From Nitrospinota bacterium (GTDB lineage Bacteria > Nitrospinota_A > UBA7883 > JACRLM01), in NCBI GenBank assembly GCA_016208975.1, contig JACQXA010000004.1:869015-933014 (forward strand): 64,000 bases of DNA, written 5' to 3'. The translations under genes and the position numbers were made by a program. Of the stretch, positions 45,713-53,729 are shown in pieces. Each line of letters opens with the position of its first letter. Position 1 is the stretch's first letter. The notes beneath the pieces are model-generated. The model did not search any database, had not been told where the DNA came from, and saw only the letters and a list, made by a program, of their open reading frames with translations.

Positions 45713-46981
45713 ATGAGCAAACAGTCCACTTCCCCATATCTATCGGTGTTCACCAACCGCCGGGTGGCCGCCGTGAGCATATTGGGTTTTTCATCGGGTC
45801 TGCCGCTGGCCATGACCGGTAGCTCGTTGCAGGCGTGGATGACCGTGGCGGGGGTGGATCTGACATCCATCGGCCTGTTCGGGCTGGTGGCCTTGCCTTA
45901 CACGGTGAAATTCCTCTGGGCGCCGCTGATGGACCGGTTCGCGCCGCTACCTCTTGGGCGGCGGCGCGGGTGGATAGCTTTCACCCAATTGGCGTTAGCG
46001 GCGCTGATGGTACTGATGTCTTTCGCGGCTCCGGACGAAACCCCATTCGCGCTGGCGGCGCTGGCGCTTTCGCTGGCGTTCATGTCCGCATCGCAGGACA
46101 TCGTGATAGACGCGTACCGGACCGATATTTTAAGGGAACGTGAACGCGGCGCGGGGGTGGCGGTGTTTGTCACCATGTACCGGCTGGCGATGATAACCTC
46201 CGGCGCGATGGCGCTTATCGCGGCGGACAGGTTCGGCTGGCCCGCCACGTTCCGCATGATGGCAGTTATCATGGCCGTACAGGTGGCGGGCACGTTGCTG
46301 GCTCCGGAGCCGGACGGGGAGATAAAACCGCCCCGCACGTTGTCCGAAGCGGTATGGGGGCCGCTAAAAAACTATTTCTCCAAAGACGCGGCGATTCTCA
46401 CGCTGGCGCTCATCGTCCTTTACAAGCTGGGGGACGCTTACGCCGGTAGCCTTTCCACCACGTTTTTGCTCCGGGGAATGGAGTTTACGCAAACCGAGGT
46501 TGGCGCCATCAACAAGGGGTTCGGACTGGCGGCCACCATCGCCGGTTCGTTCCTGGGCGGAATACTGATGGCGCGGATGCCGCTGTACAGGGCGCTTATG
46601 GCTTTCGGAATTCTGCAGGCGGTTTCGAACCTTTCATATATGGCGCTGGCGGTTTATGGAAAAAATTTTGGATTGCTGATATTCGCCATAGGGTTTGAGA
46701 ATTTCACCGGCGGCATGGGCTCCGCGGCGTTCGTGGCCCTGTTGATGGCCCTGTGCGACCACCGGTTTTCAGCCACCCAATACGCCATACTGTCGTCGCT
46801 ATCGGCGCTGGGCCGGACGTTCGTCACCCCCACTTCCGGATATCTTGTGGAATATATGGGATGGGCCGCGTTTTTCGGATTCACAGCCATCACCGCATTG
46901 CCCGGCTTGGCCCTGTTGTGGTTCTTGAGGGGGAAGATAGATGGGTTGAACGGGAACCAGGAGAAAGAGGCGGCAGTATGA
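45713..46981 (+). CDS. AmpG-like muropeptide MFS transporter
   Basis: 422 residues, 12 membrane helices. The N-terminal LGFSSGLPLAMTGSSLQAWM, the LWAPLMDRF loop and the SASQDIVIDAYRTDIL motif in helix 4 are hallmarks of AmpG, which imports GlcNAc-anhydroMurNAc peptides for wall recycling. An AAGGA ribosome-binding site precedes the ATG. No beta-lactamase regulator or recycling gene is nearby. The end nearly touches the convergent vapC gene. Confidence 0.9.
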   Translation: MSKQSTSPYLSVFTNRRVAAVSILGFSSGLPLAMTGSSLQAWMTVAGVDLTSIGLFGLVALPYTVKFLWAPLMDRFAPLPLGRRRGWIAFTQLALAALMVLMSFAAPDETPFALAALALSLAFMSASQDIVIDAYRTDILRERERGAGVAVFVTMYRLAMITSGAMALIAADRFGWPATFRMMAVIMAVQVAGTLLAPEPDGEIKPPRTLSEAVWGPLKNYFSKDAAILTLALIVLYKLGDAYAGSLSTTFLLRGMEFTQTEVGAINKGFGLAATIAGSFLGGILMARMPLYRALMAFGILQAVSNLSYMALAVYGKNFGLLIFAIGFENFTGGMGSAAFVALLMALCDHRFSATQYAILSSLSALGRTFVTPTSGYLVEYMGWAAFFGFTAITALPGLALLWFLRGKIDGLNGNQEKEAAV

Positions 46982-46990
46982 TTCTCATTA

Positions 46991-47398
46991 TTAAATATTG
47001 GGAACCTCATAGCATTTCAAGCCAGCGCATGCCTTGATAAAGTCAAAATCACTGTCTTTATGGAAGAGGGCCAGATTATTCTCCATGCATATGGCGGCGA
47101 TGATGCAATCAATCGTTTTCCTTACTGTTTTTCCCTTTTTTCTGCATTCTTTGTAAATCCGCGCCGCCTCAATATACGTTTCGATGCCCTTCGGGCGCAA
47201 AACAGGAAACGTCATAAGGCTTTGCTTGACTGTTTGAAACTGGCGTTCGTCTTTAACGCCTTGAAGAATCTCCGTCATGATTATTTCAGTAATGGCCATG
47301 TCTTCATCGGCTTCAATAAGTCTATGAAGGGCTTTCCGGTGAGGCGAGTCCACGCCCCTAAAAAAGTCAATCCAGACGCTGGTGTCCACCAGGATCAT
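46991..47398 (-). CDS. vapC: PIN-domain ribonuclease toxin VapC
   Basis: 135 residues. The PIN acidic residues are present: D5 in MILVDTSVWIDFF, a glutamate in TEIIMTEIL, D in RKTIDCIIAAICMEN and D in FHKDSDFD. It is an Mg2+-dependent RNase, usually acting on tRNA or rRNA. Its ATG overlaps the vapB stop (ATGA), so toxin translation is coupled to that of the antitoxin. It begins the more AT-rich accessory stretch. Confidence 0.94.
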   Translation of the reverse strand: MILVDTSVWIDFFRGVDSPHRKALHRLIEADEDMAITEIIMTEILQGVKDERQFQTVKQSLMTFPVLRPKGIETYIEAARIYKECRKKGKTVRKTIDCIIAAICMENNLALFHKDSDFDFIKACAGLKCYEVPNI

Positions 47399-47595
47399 GT
47401 TCTGCTTTTTCTCGTCTCGTCAAGATTACCAGCCCAGGCAACCTTGCCCTCCATGTCCAGAAGCTTCCTGCGCTTAAGTTTAAGCACAAGCTCCTCAATG
47501 GCGTAATTCACCAGCTCCTTTTTAGTCTTCTTGCGCGTAAGCCTTAAGGCCTCACTCACAAGCTTCTCGTCGAGCTCAATATTGGTTCTTAACAT
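47395..47595 (-). CDS. vapB: VapB-type antitoxin
   Basis: 66 residues. The start MLRTNIELDEKLVSEALRL forms a ribbon-helix-helix-like DNA-binding region, followed by TKKELVNYAIEEL and a C-terminal toxin-binding tail with W (KVAWAGNLDE). The ATG at 47595 is preceded by AGG-rich sequence. It is expected to neutralise VapC and repress its own operon. Confidence 0.9.
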   Translation of the reverse strand: MLRTNIELDEKLVSEALRLTRKKTKKELVNYAIEELVLKLKRRKLLDMEGKVAWAGNLDETRKSRT

Positions 47596-47724
47596 CCCAA
47601 ACCTGCCTCCATCGATATACACATAGCATACCCCTTTTATGTGTACAAATAAAAGTGGGACTCGGCAGGCGCGCTGAAGCCTGTCAGGTGTTTTATTGAG
47701 TTATGAGGCGTCAGCGGGTTCGCT

Positions 47725-48453
47725 CTATTGGTCAAGAGCCGTTTTCAGTCCATCAACGGTTGTGGAACGGCCAAATTGAGTTTCAATAAGATTAGTGATA
47801 ACTCTGTGCGTCCAGAACCCTTCAACTGTTTCCGGCGTCTCGAACGCCAGCGAAGCGTCTCTGACAAAGATAATATTGTATTTTTTAAGCTGTGATACGG
47901 GGATGATTCCAACCGGCCTGTTTATGACACAATAGTTTGAAGCGTATCCGGCGTACAAGACTGTCTTTATACCCGCTTTCTGTAAAAATCTATCAAATAA
48001 AGCTGTCGATTGGGCTATCTCCGGCCCCAATATGGTTTCGCCAGGAAGCGGGCGGATGCTCTTGCTGAGCTCCCACCCTTCATAAAGATGATGGGCATGA
48101 ATAACCTTGATATTATGCCTGCGGGTCAATTCGAGAAGGGGCACGATTTTCTCCTGAATATTTCTTTGCGCTCTTGCTGACCATCCACCGTTTGGGTGCC
48201 GCTCCCACACATCAACAAGCACAAGAGCCATGCGATCCAAATCATAATCAAGCGTATCGTAACTAAAATGCGAATCCTTCTCTGTGTTCCATGTTTTATT
48301 TTTTACTGACGCAGTGAAACTTCTCACCTTAAGGCTGATCCGGCTCTTATTTTCTTCGCGTTGGGCAACTTGGCAAGACAAACAAAAAACACAGGCTGTT
48401 ATAAACATGCTTGCCCTGAAGTATGGCTTGAGACAGGTATAGCTCACTTTCAT
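47725..48453 (-). CDS. isochorismatase-like cysteine hydrolase, exported
   Basis: About 242 residues. The N-terminus looks like a lipoprotein signal (FITACVFCLSC). The hydrolase fold begins at MALVLVDVWERHPNGGW, with the catalytic Asp in LVDVW and the nucleophile Cys in YAGYASNYCVI. Family members hydrolyse isochorismate, nicotinamide or carbamoylated amines; an exported one has no clear substrate. Codon and base composition is more AT-rich than in the core genes around it, suggesting transfer. A TTG at 48465 is a less likely start. Confidence 0.8.
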   Translation of the reverse strand: MKVSYTCLKPYFRASMFITACVFCLSCQVAQREENKSRISLKVRSFTASVKNKTWNTEKDSHFSYDTLDYDLDRMALVLVDVWERHPNGGWSARAQRNIQEKIVPLLELTRRHNIKVIHAHHLYEGWELSKSIRPLPGETILGPEIAQSTALFDRFLQKAGIKTVLYAGYASNYCVINRPVGIIPVSQLKKYNIIFVRDASLAFETPETVEGFWTHRVITNLIETQFGRSTTVDGLKTALDQ

Positions 48454-48562
48454 ATCGCCCAGCAAAGTAGCTGACAGATGCGGAAAGAAGGCTACCCATC
48501 CTCGCCAGCATATCCACCTTATTAATGGCCAAATAGCCTAACAATCAACCTAACAAATAGAG

Positions 48563-48603
48563 TTTCTATCTTATAGATAGATTTTGTCAATAGCTTTCTA
48601 TCT
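48563..48603. promoter_or_regulatory. possible XRE operator and minus-strand promoter
   Basis: TTTCTATCT occurs at 48563-48571 and 48595-48603, 32 bases apart (three turns). The first is part of the palindrome TCTATC-N5-GATAGA (48565-48581). On the minus strand TTGACA (48590-48585) with TAGAAA (48568-48563), 16 bases apart, makes a sigma-70-like promoter facing the cysteine-hydrolase gene, with the palindrome between the two boxes. The nearby XRE regulator is the obvious candidate to bind it. Confidence 0.45.
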
Positions 48604-48663
48604 ATTAGTGCGTTCTGGATTTCCTCTACTCGGACACAATTATTGTGTTTGGAGGAAAGCGTC

Positions 48664-48984
48664 ATGGCGGATATCAAGTCGTTCGGGTTGAGAGTGAAAA
48701 CCTTGAGAGCCTTGCGAAAACTCACGCAGGAGCAGGTCGCGGAAAAATGCGGCATCAATTCCAAATATGTAAGTAGGATAGAGATGGGATACCAGTTCCC
48801 TTCATTCGACATCCTTGTAAAACTTTGCGCCGCAATGAACGTGGAAATGCAGGATCTTTTCAATTTTGCGCATACCGGCAAAAGCGCAAAGGAATACAGG
48901 AAGGGGCTGAACGAACTGGTCAACGAGGCGGATGAGGAAAAGCTAGAACTTGCCTACAGGATTATAAAGGCCGTTGTCAGATGA
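48664..48984 (+). CDS. XRE-family transcriptional regulator
   Basis: 106 residues. The helix-turn-helix is at residues 8-62 (RVKTLRALRKLTQEQVAEKCGINSKYVSRIE, given by its ends; the recognition helix is NSKYVSRIE). A C-terminal helical tail follows (DEEKLELAYRIIKAVV). GGAGG seven to nine bases before the ATG at 48664 fixes the start. It lies divergent from the cysteine hydrolase with repeated TTTCTATCT motifs between them, and ends 12 bases before the convergent hicB. Confidence 0.88.
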   Translation: MADIKSFGLRVKTLRALRKLTQEQVAEKCGINSKYVSRIEMGYQFPSFDILVKLCAAMNVEMQDLFNFAHTGKSAKEYRKGLNELVNEADEEKLELAYRIIKAVVR

Positions 48985-48996
48985 CACAAAATCCAT

Positions 48997-49227
48997 TTAA
49001 ATCAAATCTCGCCAGGCCAGCATAAGCCTCCTGCCGCGCGGCTCCGGAATTGGATCGCCATATTCTTTAGCCGTATCAATCCACAATCTGATAGCCGCCT
49101 TTGCGTTAGCCAACGCTTTTTCCGGCGAGGCCCCATGCGCCATACAGCCGGGCAACTCTGGTATATCCGCAATAAACGCTTCATCCTCATCGCTCCAATA
49201 TAAGATGATTTCATATTTGTAACTCAT
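48997..49227 (-). CDS. hicB: HicB-family antitoxin
   Basis: 76 residues, the partial RNase-H-like fold of HicB: MSYKYEIILYWSDEDEAFIADIPELPGCMAHG and EKALANAKAAIRLWI are characteristic (quoted in pieces; the first spans residues 1-32). The ATG at 49227 has a GGGGG ribosome-binding site. There is no C-terminal DNA-binding domain. Its toxin partner lies upstream but is interrupted by the MITE-like element, which also separates hicB from the original promoter. Confidence 0.88.
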   Translation of the reverse strand: MSYKYEIILYWSDEDEAFIADIPELPGCMAHGASPEKALANAKAAIRLWIDTAKEYGDPIPEPRGRRLMLAWRDLI

Positions 49228-49261
49228 GGTTTTCCCCCAAATCCATATTTGATCGGAATTG

Positions 49262-49412
49262 GGTAGTGTCTCAGTTTGAAAGTACAGGGGAGATTCTTCA
49301 CTTACGCTCAGAATGACAATATAAAAGCCGTTGATAACATAGTCATCCTGAGCGAAGCGCAAGCGAAGTGAAGGATCTGTCTGTTATTTGAGATTCAAAC
49401 TGAGACACCACC
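49262..49412 (+). repeat. MITE-like 151-bp element, copy 2
   Basis: Same length and ends as the other copies (GGTAGTGTCTCAGTTTGAA at the left, complement at the right). It sits inside the hicAB operon and supplies the last nine codons and stop of the shortened hicA. No 8-bp flanking duplication remains: CGGAATTG on the left and TGATTTTC on the right, which fits loss of adjoining hicA sequence after insertion. Confidence 0.85.
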
Positions 49413-49575
49413 TGATTTTCTCTTCAATACCATCTTTCCTGAAAACATGATGGCTCCCCCGGGTCCGTTCATCAAACCCCAGGCGCGCCAACAGGTTTCT
49501 CAATGAGTCAAACTGAACGTTGTTAACAGACTTGCCGATTAATATCGCCGCAAGAAGCTTATCGTGTTTCGACAT
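49384..49575 (-). pseudogene. hicA: hicA toxin truncated by a MITE-like element
   Basis: HicA is a small dsRBD-like mRNA interferase. Here the N-terminal start (MSKHDKLLAAILIGKSVNN) and the catalytic-histidine region GSHHVFRKDG are present, but after GIEEKI the frame enters the repeat and ends RWCLSLNLK. The usual C-terminal 20 or so residues (a helix following a K-rich strand) are missing. The true start is the ATG at 49575. It is probably inactive, though the active-site histidine survives. Confidence 0.82.
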
Positions 49576-49722
49576 GGCCAAATTACGCCACAAAGATGCG
49601 GTTAATGGTTGATTTGAAGCCCATCTCACCAGTGGCGGCAAAAGCGTGAATTCCGTTGATTTTCTGTGGCAGGAATAAAAAAGCGGACACGAATGTCCGC
49701 CACAACGATAAATGACGAGAGT

Positions 49723-50556
49723 CTAAACCCCCATCTTGCCCCTGAACACTTCCGTGGCGGGGCCGGTCATAAGCACGCGGTTGTCTTTGCCCCATTCAAT
49801 TTTCAGCTGGCCGCCAGGCAGGTCCACCTTCACTTTCCGGCCGGTCTTGCCGTTCAACGCCGAGGCCACGCCCACGGCGCAGGCGCCGGTTCCGCAAGCC
49901 AGCGTAACGCCACTGCCCCGCTCCCACACGCGCACTTTCACATGGTCTTTCCCCACCACTTCAACAAACTCCACGTTGATGCGTTTGGGGAAATCCGGGT
50001 GGTTCTCCAGCACGGGCCCTTCCTGCTCCAGCGCCACATTGTCCACGCTGTCGGTGAAGATGACGCAATGCGGGTTGCCCATGGAAACGGTGGTGATGCG
50101 GTAATCCCTGCCACCCGCCGTAAACGGCCTGTCCACCACTTGCCCTTCAAACCTGGTGGGTATGGCCGGGCCGTCCAGTATGGGCTCGCCCATGTCCACC
50201 CGAACGAGCCTGTCGCCCACCATCTCGGGGCGGATTATCCCCGCCAGTGTCTCCACGGCAAGGGACTTCTTTTTCCTTATCTTCGGGTCTTTCCTGTCCC
50301 AAAGGTACTTGGCGAAACAACGGATGCCGTTGCCGCACATCTCCACCTCGCTCCCGTCGGCGTTGAAGATGCGCATTTTGTAGTCCGCCTTTTTCGACGG
50401 CTCTATGGTGATCAGCTGGTCGCACCCCACGCCGAAACGCCGGTCGCAAATAAGTTTCGCCTTTTTCGCCAGGCCGGGCATCTTCCGCTTGCGCAGGTCT
50501 ATCATTACAAAGTCGTTGCCCAGCCCGTGCATCTTGGTGAATTCGAATATGGCCAT
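49723..50556 (-). CDS. dapF: diaminopimelate epimerase
   Basis: 277 residues. It converts LL-DAP to meso-DAP for lysine and peptidoglycan by a two-cysteine mechanism; the catalytic cysteines are in EMCGNGIRC and TLACGTGAC. The N-terminus FTKMHGLGNDFVMID is typical. It follows lysA by four bases, so the last two steps of lysine synthesis are cotranscribed. Confidence 0.98.
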   Translation of the reverse strand: MAIFEFTKMHGLGNDFVMIDLRKRKMPGLAKKAKLICDRRFGVGCDQLITIEPSKKADYKMRIFNADGSEVEMCGNGIRCFAKYLWDRKDPKIRKKKSLAVETLAGIIRPEMVGDRLVRVDMGEPILDGPAIPTRFEGQVVDRPFTAGGRDYRITTVSMGNPHCVIFTDSVDNVALEQEGPVLENHPDFPKRINVEFVEVVGKDHVKVRVWERGSGVTLACGTGACAVGVASALNGKTGRKVKVDLPGGQLKIEWGKDNRVLMTGPATEVFRGKMGV

Positions 50557-50560
50557 GGCG

Positions 50561-51823
50561 TCACTCCAGGAAAGAGGGCACTTTTTCGCCCCGTATCAAG
50601 TCTTCCATGGTTTCCCGTTCGCGGACAACCTCAAAATTGGATCCGTTCACCATAACCTCCGCCACCCGCCTGCGGGAATTGTAGTTGGACGACATGGTGA
50701 ATCCATAAGCCCCGGCGCTCATTACAGACATAAGCTCGCCTTGTTTGAACGAGGGTAGCACCCTGTCCTTGGCGAGGAAATCGCCCGATTCGCAGATGGG
50801 CCCCACCACGTCGGCGGAAACTTTCTTGCGCTCCGCCACCTCGGCGGATACGGGCAAAATGCCGTGATAACTTCCATAAAGCGACGGGCGCGCCAGATCG
50901 TTCATCCCCGCGTCCACCACGAAGAAGGTTTTGCCTTCGTTGTGCTTGGTGTAAAGCACACGGGTAACCAGCGCCCCGGCGTTGCCCACCAGCACCCGGC
51001 CCGGCTCGAAAACGATGGTGCAACCGGTGTCTTTCAATAGCGGGGCAACGGCGTCCGCCAAGTCTTTGGGATGGGGCGGGGCTTCGTCTTTATACGTTAT
51101 GCCCAGCCCGCCGCCGATGTCTATATAGCGGATGACTATCCCTTCCTCCTTCAGCTGGCGCACCAGGTCCAGCGTTTTCTCCAGCGCGTCCACGAAGGGC
51201 GCTATCTGGGTTATCTGCGAGCCAATATGTTTGTGGATACCCACTATCTCTATGTTCGCCAAAGTGCGGGCCTGGCGGTATTCCTCCAGCGCCGAGGTGT
51301 AGCTTATGCCGAATTTGTTCTGTTTTAGGCCGGTGGATATGTATGGATGGGTCTTTGCGTCCACGTCCGGATTCACGCGCAGGGTGACGCGGGCCTTCAC
51401 ACCCATCTCGGCGGCCACGGCGTCTATGGCCATAAGCTCCTGGGACGATTCCACGTTGAACATCAGGATTCCCGCCTGGAGGGCCTGCCTTATCTCGTCC
51501 CGGGTCTTGCCCACGCCCGCGTACACTATGCGCTCGGCTGGCACCCCGGCTTTCAGCGCCCTGAAAAGCTCGCCGCCGGACACTATGTCCGCCCCGCCGC
51601 CGGACTTGGCGAAAAGTTTCAGGACAGCCAGGTTGGAGTTGGCCTTCACCGCGAAACATATCAGGTGAGGTACGCTCTCGAACGCCTTGTCGAACACCTC
51701 GAAATGGCGTTTCAGCGTGGCCGAACTGTAACAATAAAAGGGAGTACCCACCTTCTCCGCTATTCTGGAAAGAGGTACATCCTCGCAATGGTATTCGCCG
51801 TCCTTGTACTCGAAATGATGCAT
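50561..51823 (-). CDS. lysA: diaminopimelate decarboxylase
   Basis: 420 residues, PLP-dependent alanine-racemase-type barrel. The lysine that holds PLP is in [20 protein letters not shown] and GGGLGITY contact the phosphate, and the second-domain cysteine motif is [11 protein letters not shown]. It decarboxylates meso-DAP to lysine. It is the upstream gene of the lysA-dapF pair. Copy 3 of the 151-bp element lies 106 bases upstream of its start. Confidence 0.98.
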   Translation of the reverse strand: MHHFEYKDGEYHCEDVPLSRIAEKVGTPFYCYSSATLKRHFEVFDKAFESVPHLICFAVKANSNLAVLKLFAKSGGGADIVSGGELFRALKAGVPAERIVYAGVGKTRDEIRQALQAGILMFNVESSQELMAIDAVAAEMGVKARVTLRVNPDVDAKTHPYISTGLKQNKFGISYTSALEEYRQARTLANIEIVGIHKHIGSQITQIAPFVDALEKTLDLVRQLKEEGIVIRYIDIGGGLGITYKDEAPPHPKDLADAVAPLLKDTGCTIVFEPGRVLVGNAGALVTRVLYTKHNEGKTFFVVDAGMNDLARPSLYGSYHGILPVSAEVAERKKVSADVVGPICESGDFLAKDRVLPSFKQGELMSVMSAGAYGFTMSSNYNSRRRVAEVMVNGSNFEVVRERETMEDLIRGEKVPSFLE

Positions 51824-51929
51824 GTCACAAGCCCTGATATTTTAATGGTGTAAAACCCTTACCCGCCACCGGAACCGAACAATAAATGATGCTTTATGGG
51901 CTGTTTTTTGTCAACTTGGCCCCGGCGAG

Positions 51930-52080
51930 GGTAGTGTCCCAGTTTGAAAGTACTGGGGAGATTCTTCACTTACGCTCAGAATGACAATATAAAAGCCGTT
52001 GATAACATTGTCATCCTGAACGAAGCGCAAGCGAAGTGAAGGATCTGTCTATTATTTGAGATTCAAACTGAGACACCACC
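51930..52080 (+). repeat. MITE-like 151-bp element, copy 3
   Basis: Begins GGTAGTGTCCCAGTTTGAA and ends with the complementary GACACCACC. The flanks are CCGGCGAG (51922-51929) and CCGGCGTG (52081-52088), an 8-bp duplication with one change. It lies in the 330-base gap between lysA and a damaged antitoxin gene, and may have displaced the original start region of that gene. Confidence 0.88.
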
Positions 52081-52094
52081 CCGGCGTGACTGTA

Positions 52095-52402
52095 ATGGCT
52101 AACACATTGCGACATTTGAATATCTGAAAACCGCCCTGGAAGATAGCGACCCCAAAATGTTTCTTGTGGCCTTGAGAAATGTAATTGAGGCCCAAGGAAT
52201 AAAGATTTCCAATATCGCTGGAAAAACACAACTGAACAGTGAGAACCTTTACAAGGTTCTGTCGGAAAAAGGTAATCCCAACTGGAAAAGCATCCACAAG
52301 ATTCTTAACGCTATGGGGTACTCTCTTACGCTCACTGCGGGAAGACTAGCCAAACCAAAAAGAACCAGACGTGTTCACAAGCGGCCCGTTTCCGCTAATT
52401 AA
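52095..52402 (+). pseudogene. addiction-module antidote gene with damaged N-terminus
   Basis: An in-frame ATG at 52157 gives 81 residues with a HigA/antidote-type helix-turn-helix (ISNIAGKTQLNSENLYKVLSEKGNPNWKSI, quoted by region). Homology-like sequence continues upstream without a start: FEYLKTALEDSDPK is in frame just before 52157, and MANTLRH from an ATG at 52095 is in the next frame. A single-base shift would join them. No RelE/HigB toxin gene is next to it; the MITE-like copy 3 is. It may still be translated from 52157. Confidence 0.6.
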
Positions 52403-52545
52403 AAAGTTGTTCAATCTTGACCCGGATATCCTAAAAGTCAGTCACAGTTCGCCATCCCTTATGGCCTTTTGACTGGCTGGAGCCACCGCAAAGGTGTATC
52501 CTTTTAAGCAAGATAAACATTGGGCTTTCTATACAGGGGGTCTTG

Positions 52546-53292
52546 ATGAAAAAGAGTGTTTTAAATGTCATCCTGGCGGCGGCCTTCGGGCTGGCCATCT
52601 CCTCCGGAAACCTTTTCGCCGCGGAACCGGAAGCCACGGTTACATCCGGTGGCGGGCCCACCATGGAGCAGGCCCAGCAGGAGGCTTACAGCGGGCCGAA
52701 AGCTAGGCTGGCGGTGAACAAATTCACCGTAAAGTCCGCCAAAGGCGCGGGAGACCTGGGCCAGGGTCTGGCGGACATGCTTACCACCTCGCTGTTCCAC
52801 ACAAACAAGTTCATCGTTTTGGACAGGACCGACCATAAGGATGTAATGGCCGAGCAGGACCTTGGCGCCTCCGGCAGGATAAAACAGGAAACCGCGGCCC
52901 CCATCGGCCAGATGGAAGGGGCCGAACTGCTGGTTACGGCGGCTGTTACCTCCTTTGAGCCGGACGCGGGCGGCGCCATAGGCGGCGTGGGCGTTCCCGT
53001 TGGCGGCGGGGCGTTCTTCGGCCTGGGCGGCGGCGGCAAACAGGCGTATATGGCCATAGACATGAAAGTGGTGGACACAAAAAGCGGCCGTATAGTTGGC
53101 GCTGTCACCGTGGAAGGTAAATCCAGTGACTGGTTCGCCGGAATAGGCGGGGCCATCGGCGGCGTGCCGGTTCCGTTTCTTCTGGGGGGGTATGCGAACA
53201 CACCCATGGAAAAGGCCATCCGCGTGTGCATCATTAAAGCGGTGGACTACCTGGCCACGCAAACGCCACCAGTATATTTCCATAGCAGGTAA
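52546..53292 (+). CDS. CsgG/HfaB-like secreted protein
   Basis: 248 residues with a signal peptide (cleavage after NLFAA). The core matches the CsgG family: LAVNKFTVKSAKGAG, GLADMLTTSLFHTNKFIVLDRT and ELLVTAAVTSFEPD, then Gly-rich loops (about 145-170) and IDMKVVDTKSGRIV. CsgG forms the outer-membrane curli secretion pore, but many relatives serve other envelope assemblies, and no curli genes are adjacent. There is no lipobox cysteine. The ATG at 52546 follows AGGGGG. Confidence 0.82.
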   Translation: MKKSVLNVILAAAFGLAISSGNLFAAEPEATVTSGGGPTMEQAQQEAYSGPKARLAVNKFTVKSAKGAGDLGQGLADMLTTSLFHTNKFIVLDRTDHKDVMAEQDLGASGRIKQETAAPIGQMEGAELLVTAAVTSFEPDAGGAIGGVGVPVGGGAFFGLGGGGKQAYMAIDMKVVDTKSGRIVGAVTVEGKSSDWFAGIGGAIGGVPVPFLLGGYANTPMEKAIRVCIIKAVDYLATQTPPVYFHSR

Positions 53293-53303
53293 GGCTTACG
53301 AAA

Positions 53304-53717
53304 ATGGGGCTATCCTCTATTAAAACTATCGCCCTGGCGGTTGGTTTGATGATGATAACCGCCTTCGTGGCGGACGCGAAAGTTTTAAGCCGGTCGGCGC
53401 CGAAGGTTACCCAGGTACGCATAGTCCATGCGGTGAAAGACCCCGCCGCCCAACCTTCCAGTTGGGGGATAGACTCCAGTTTCATTGGCCCGGGGGACAT
53501 CCGCCGGCTCGTGAGTATCGACATTTATCTGGACTCGTACAGCCGCATTGCGGCGGTTAAAATAGTCCGGCAGACCACCGTGGGGGATACGGTCACCCAG
53601 TTGTTCGCCGACGTAACGGAGCTGTCCATAGAAACCCTCAAGGAAGGCGCGGACCGGCCATTTAAAGATGTTCCGGTGACAGTGCAAACCGCCGACGGCC
53701 TGACCTTCCCCAACTAG
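53304..53717 (+). CDS. secreted protein, unknown function
   Basis: 137 residues with a signal peptide (cleavage after FVADA). The mature part is short and mostly beta (VTQVRIVHAVKDP, RLVSIDIYLDSYSRIAAVKIVRQTT by its ends). No family was recognised. It starts 12 bases after the CsgG-like gene and is probably in its operon, which suggests an envelope role. Confidence 0.6.
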   Translation: MGLSSIKTIALAVGLMMITAFVADAKVLSRSAPKVTQVRIVHAVKDPAAQPSSWGIDSSFIGPGDIRRLVSIDIYLDSYSRIAAVKIVRQTTVGDTVTQLFADVTELSIETLKEGADRPFKDVPVTVQTADGLTFPN

Positions 53718-53729
53718 ATCCAAAACGCG

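Noticed and set aside
45285-45822. Plus-strand frames through the 180-bp tandem repeat
   Set aside because: They repeat with the DNA units, are dominated by palindromes and have no ribosome-binding site.
52561-53283. 240-codon frame antisense to the CsgG-like gene
   Set aside because: Entirely opposite a gene with a signal peptide, ribosome-binding site and family motifs.
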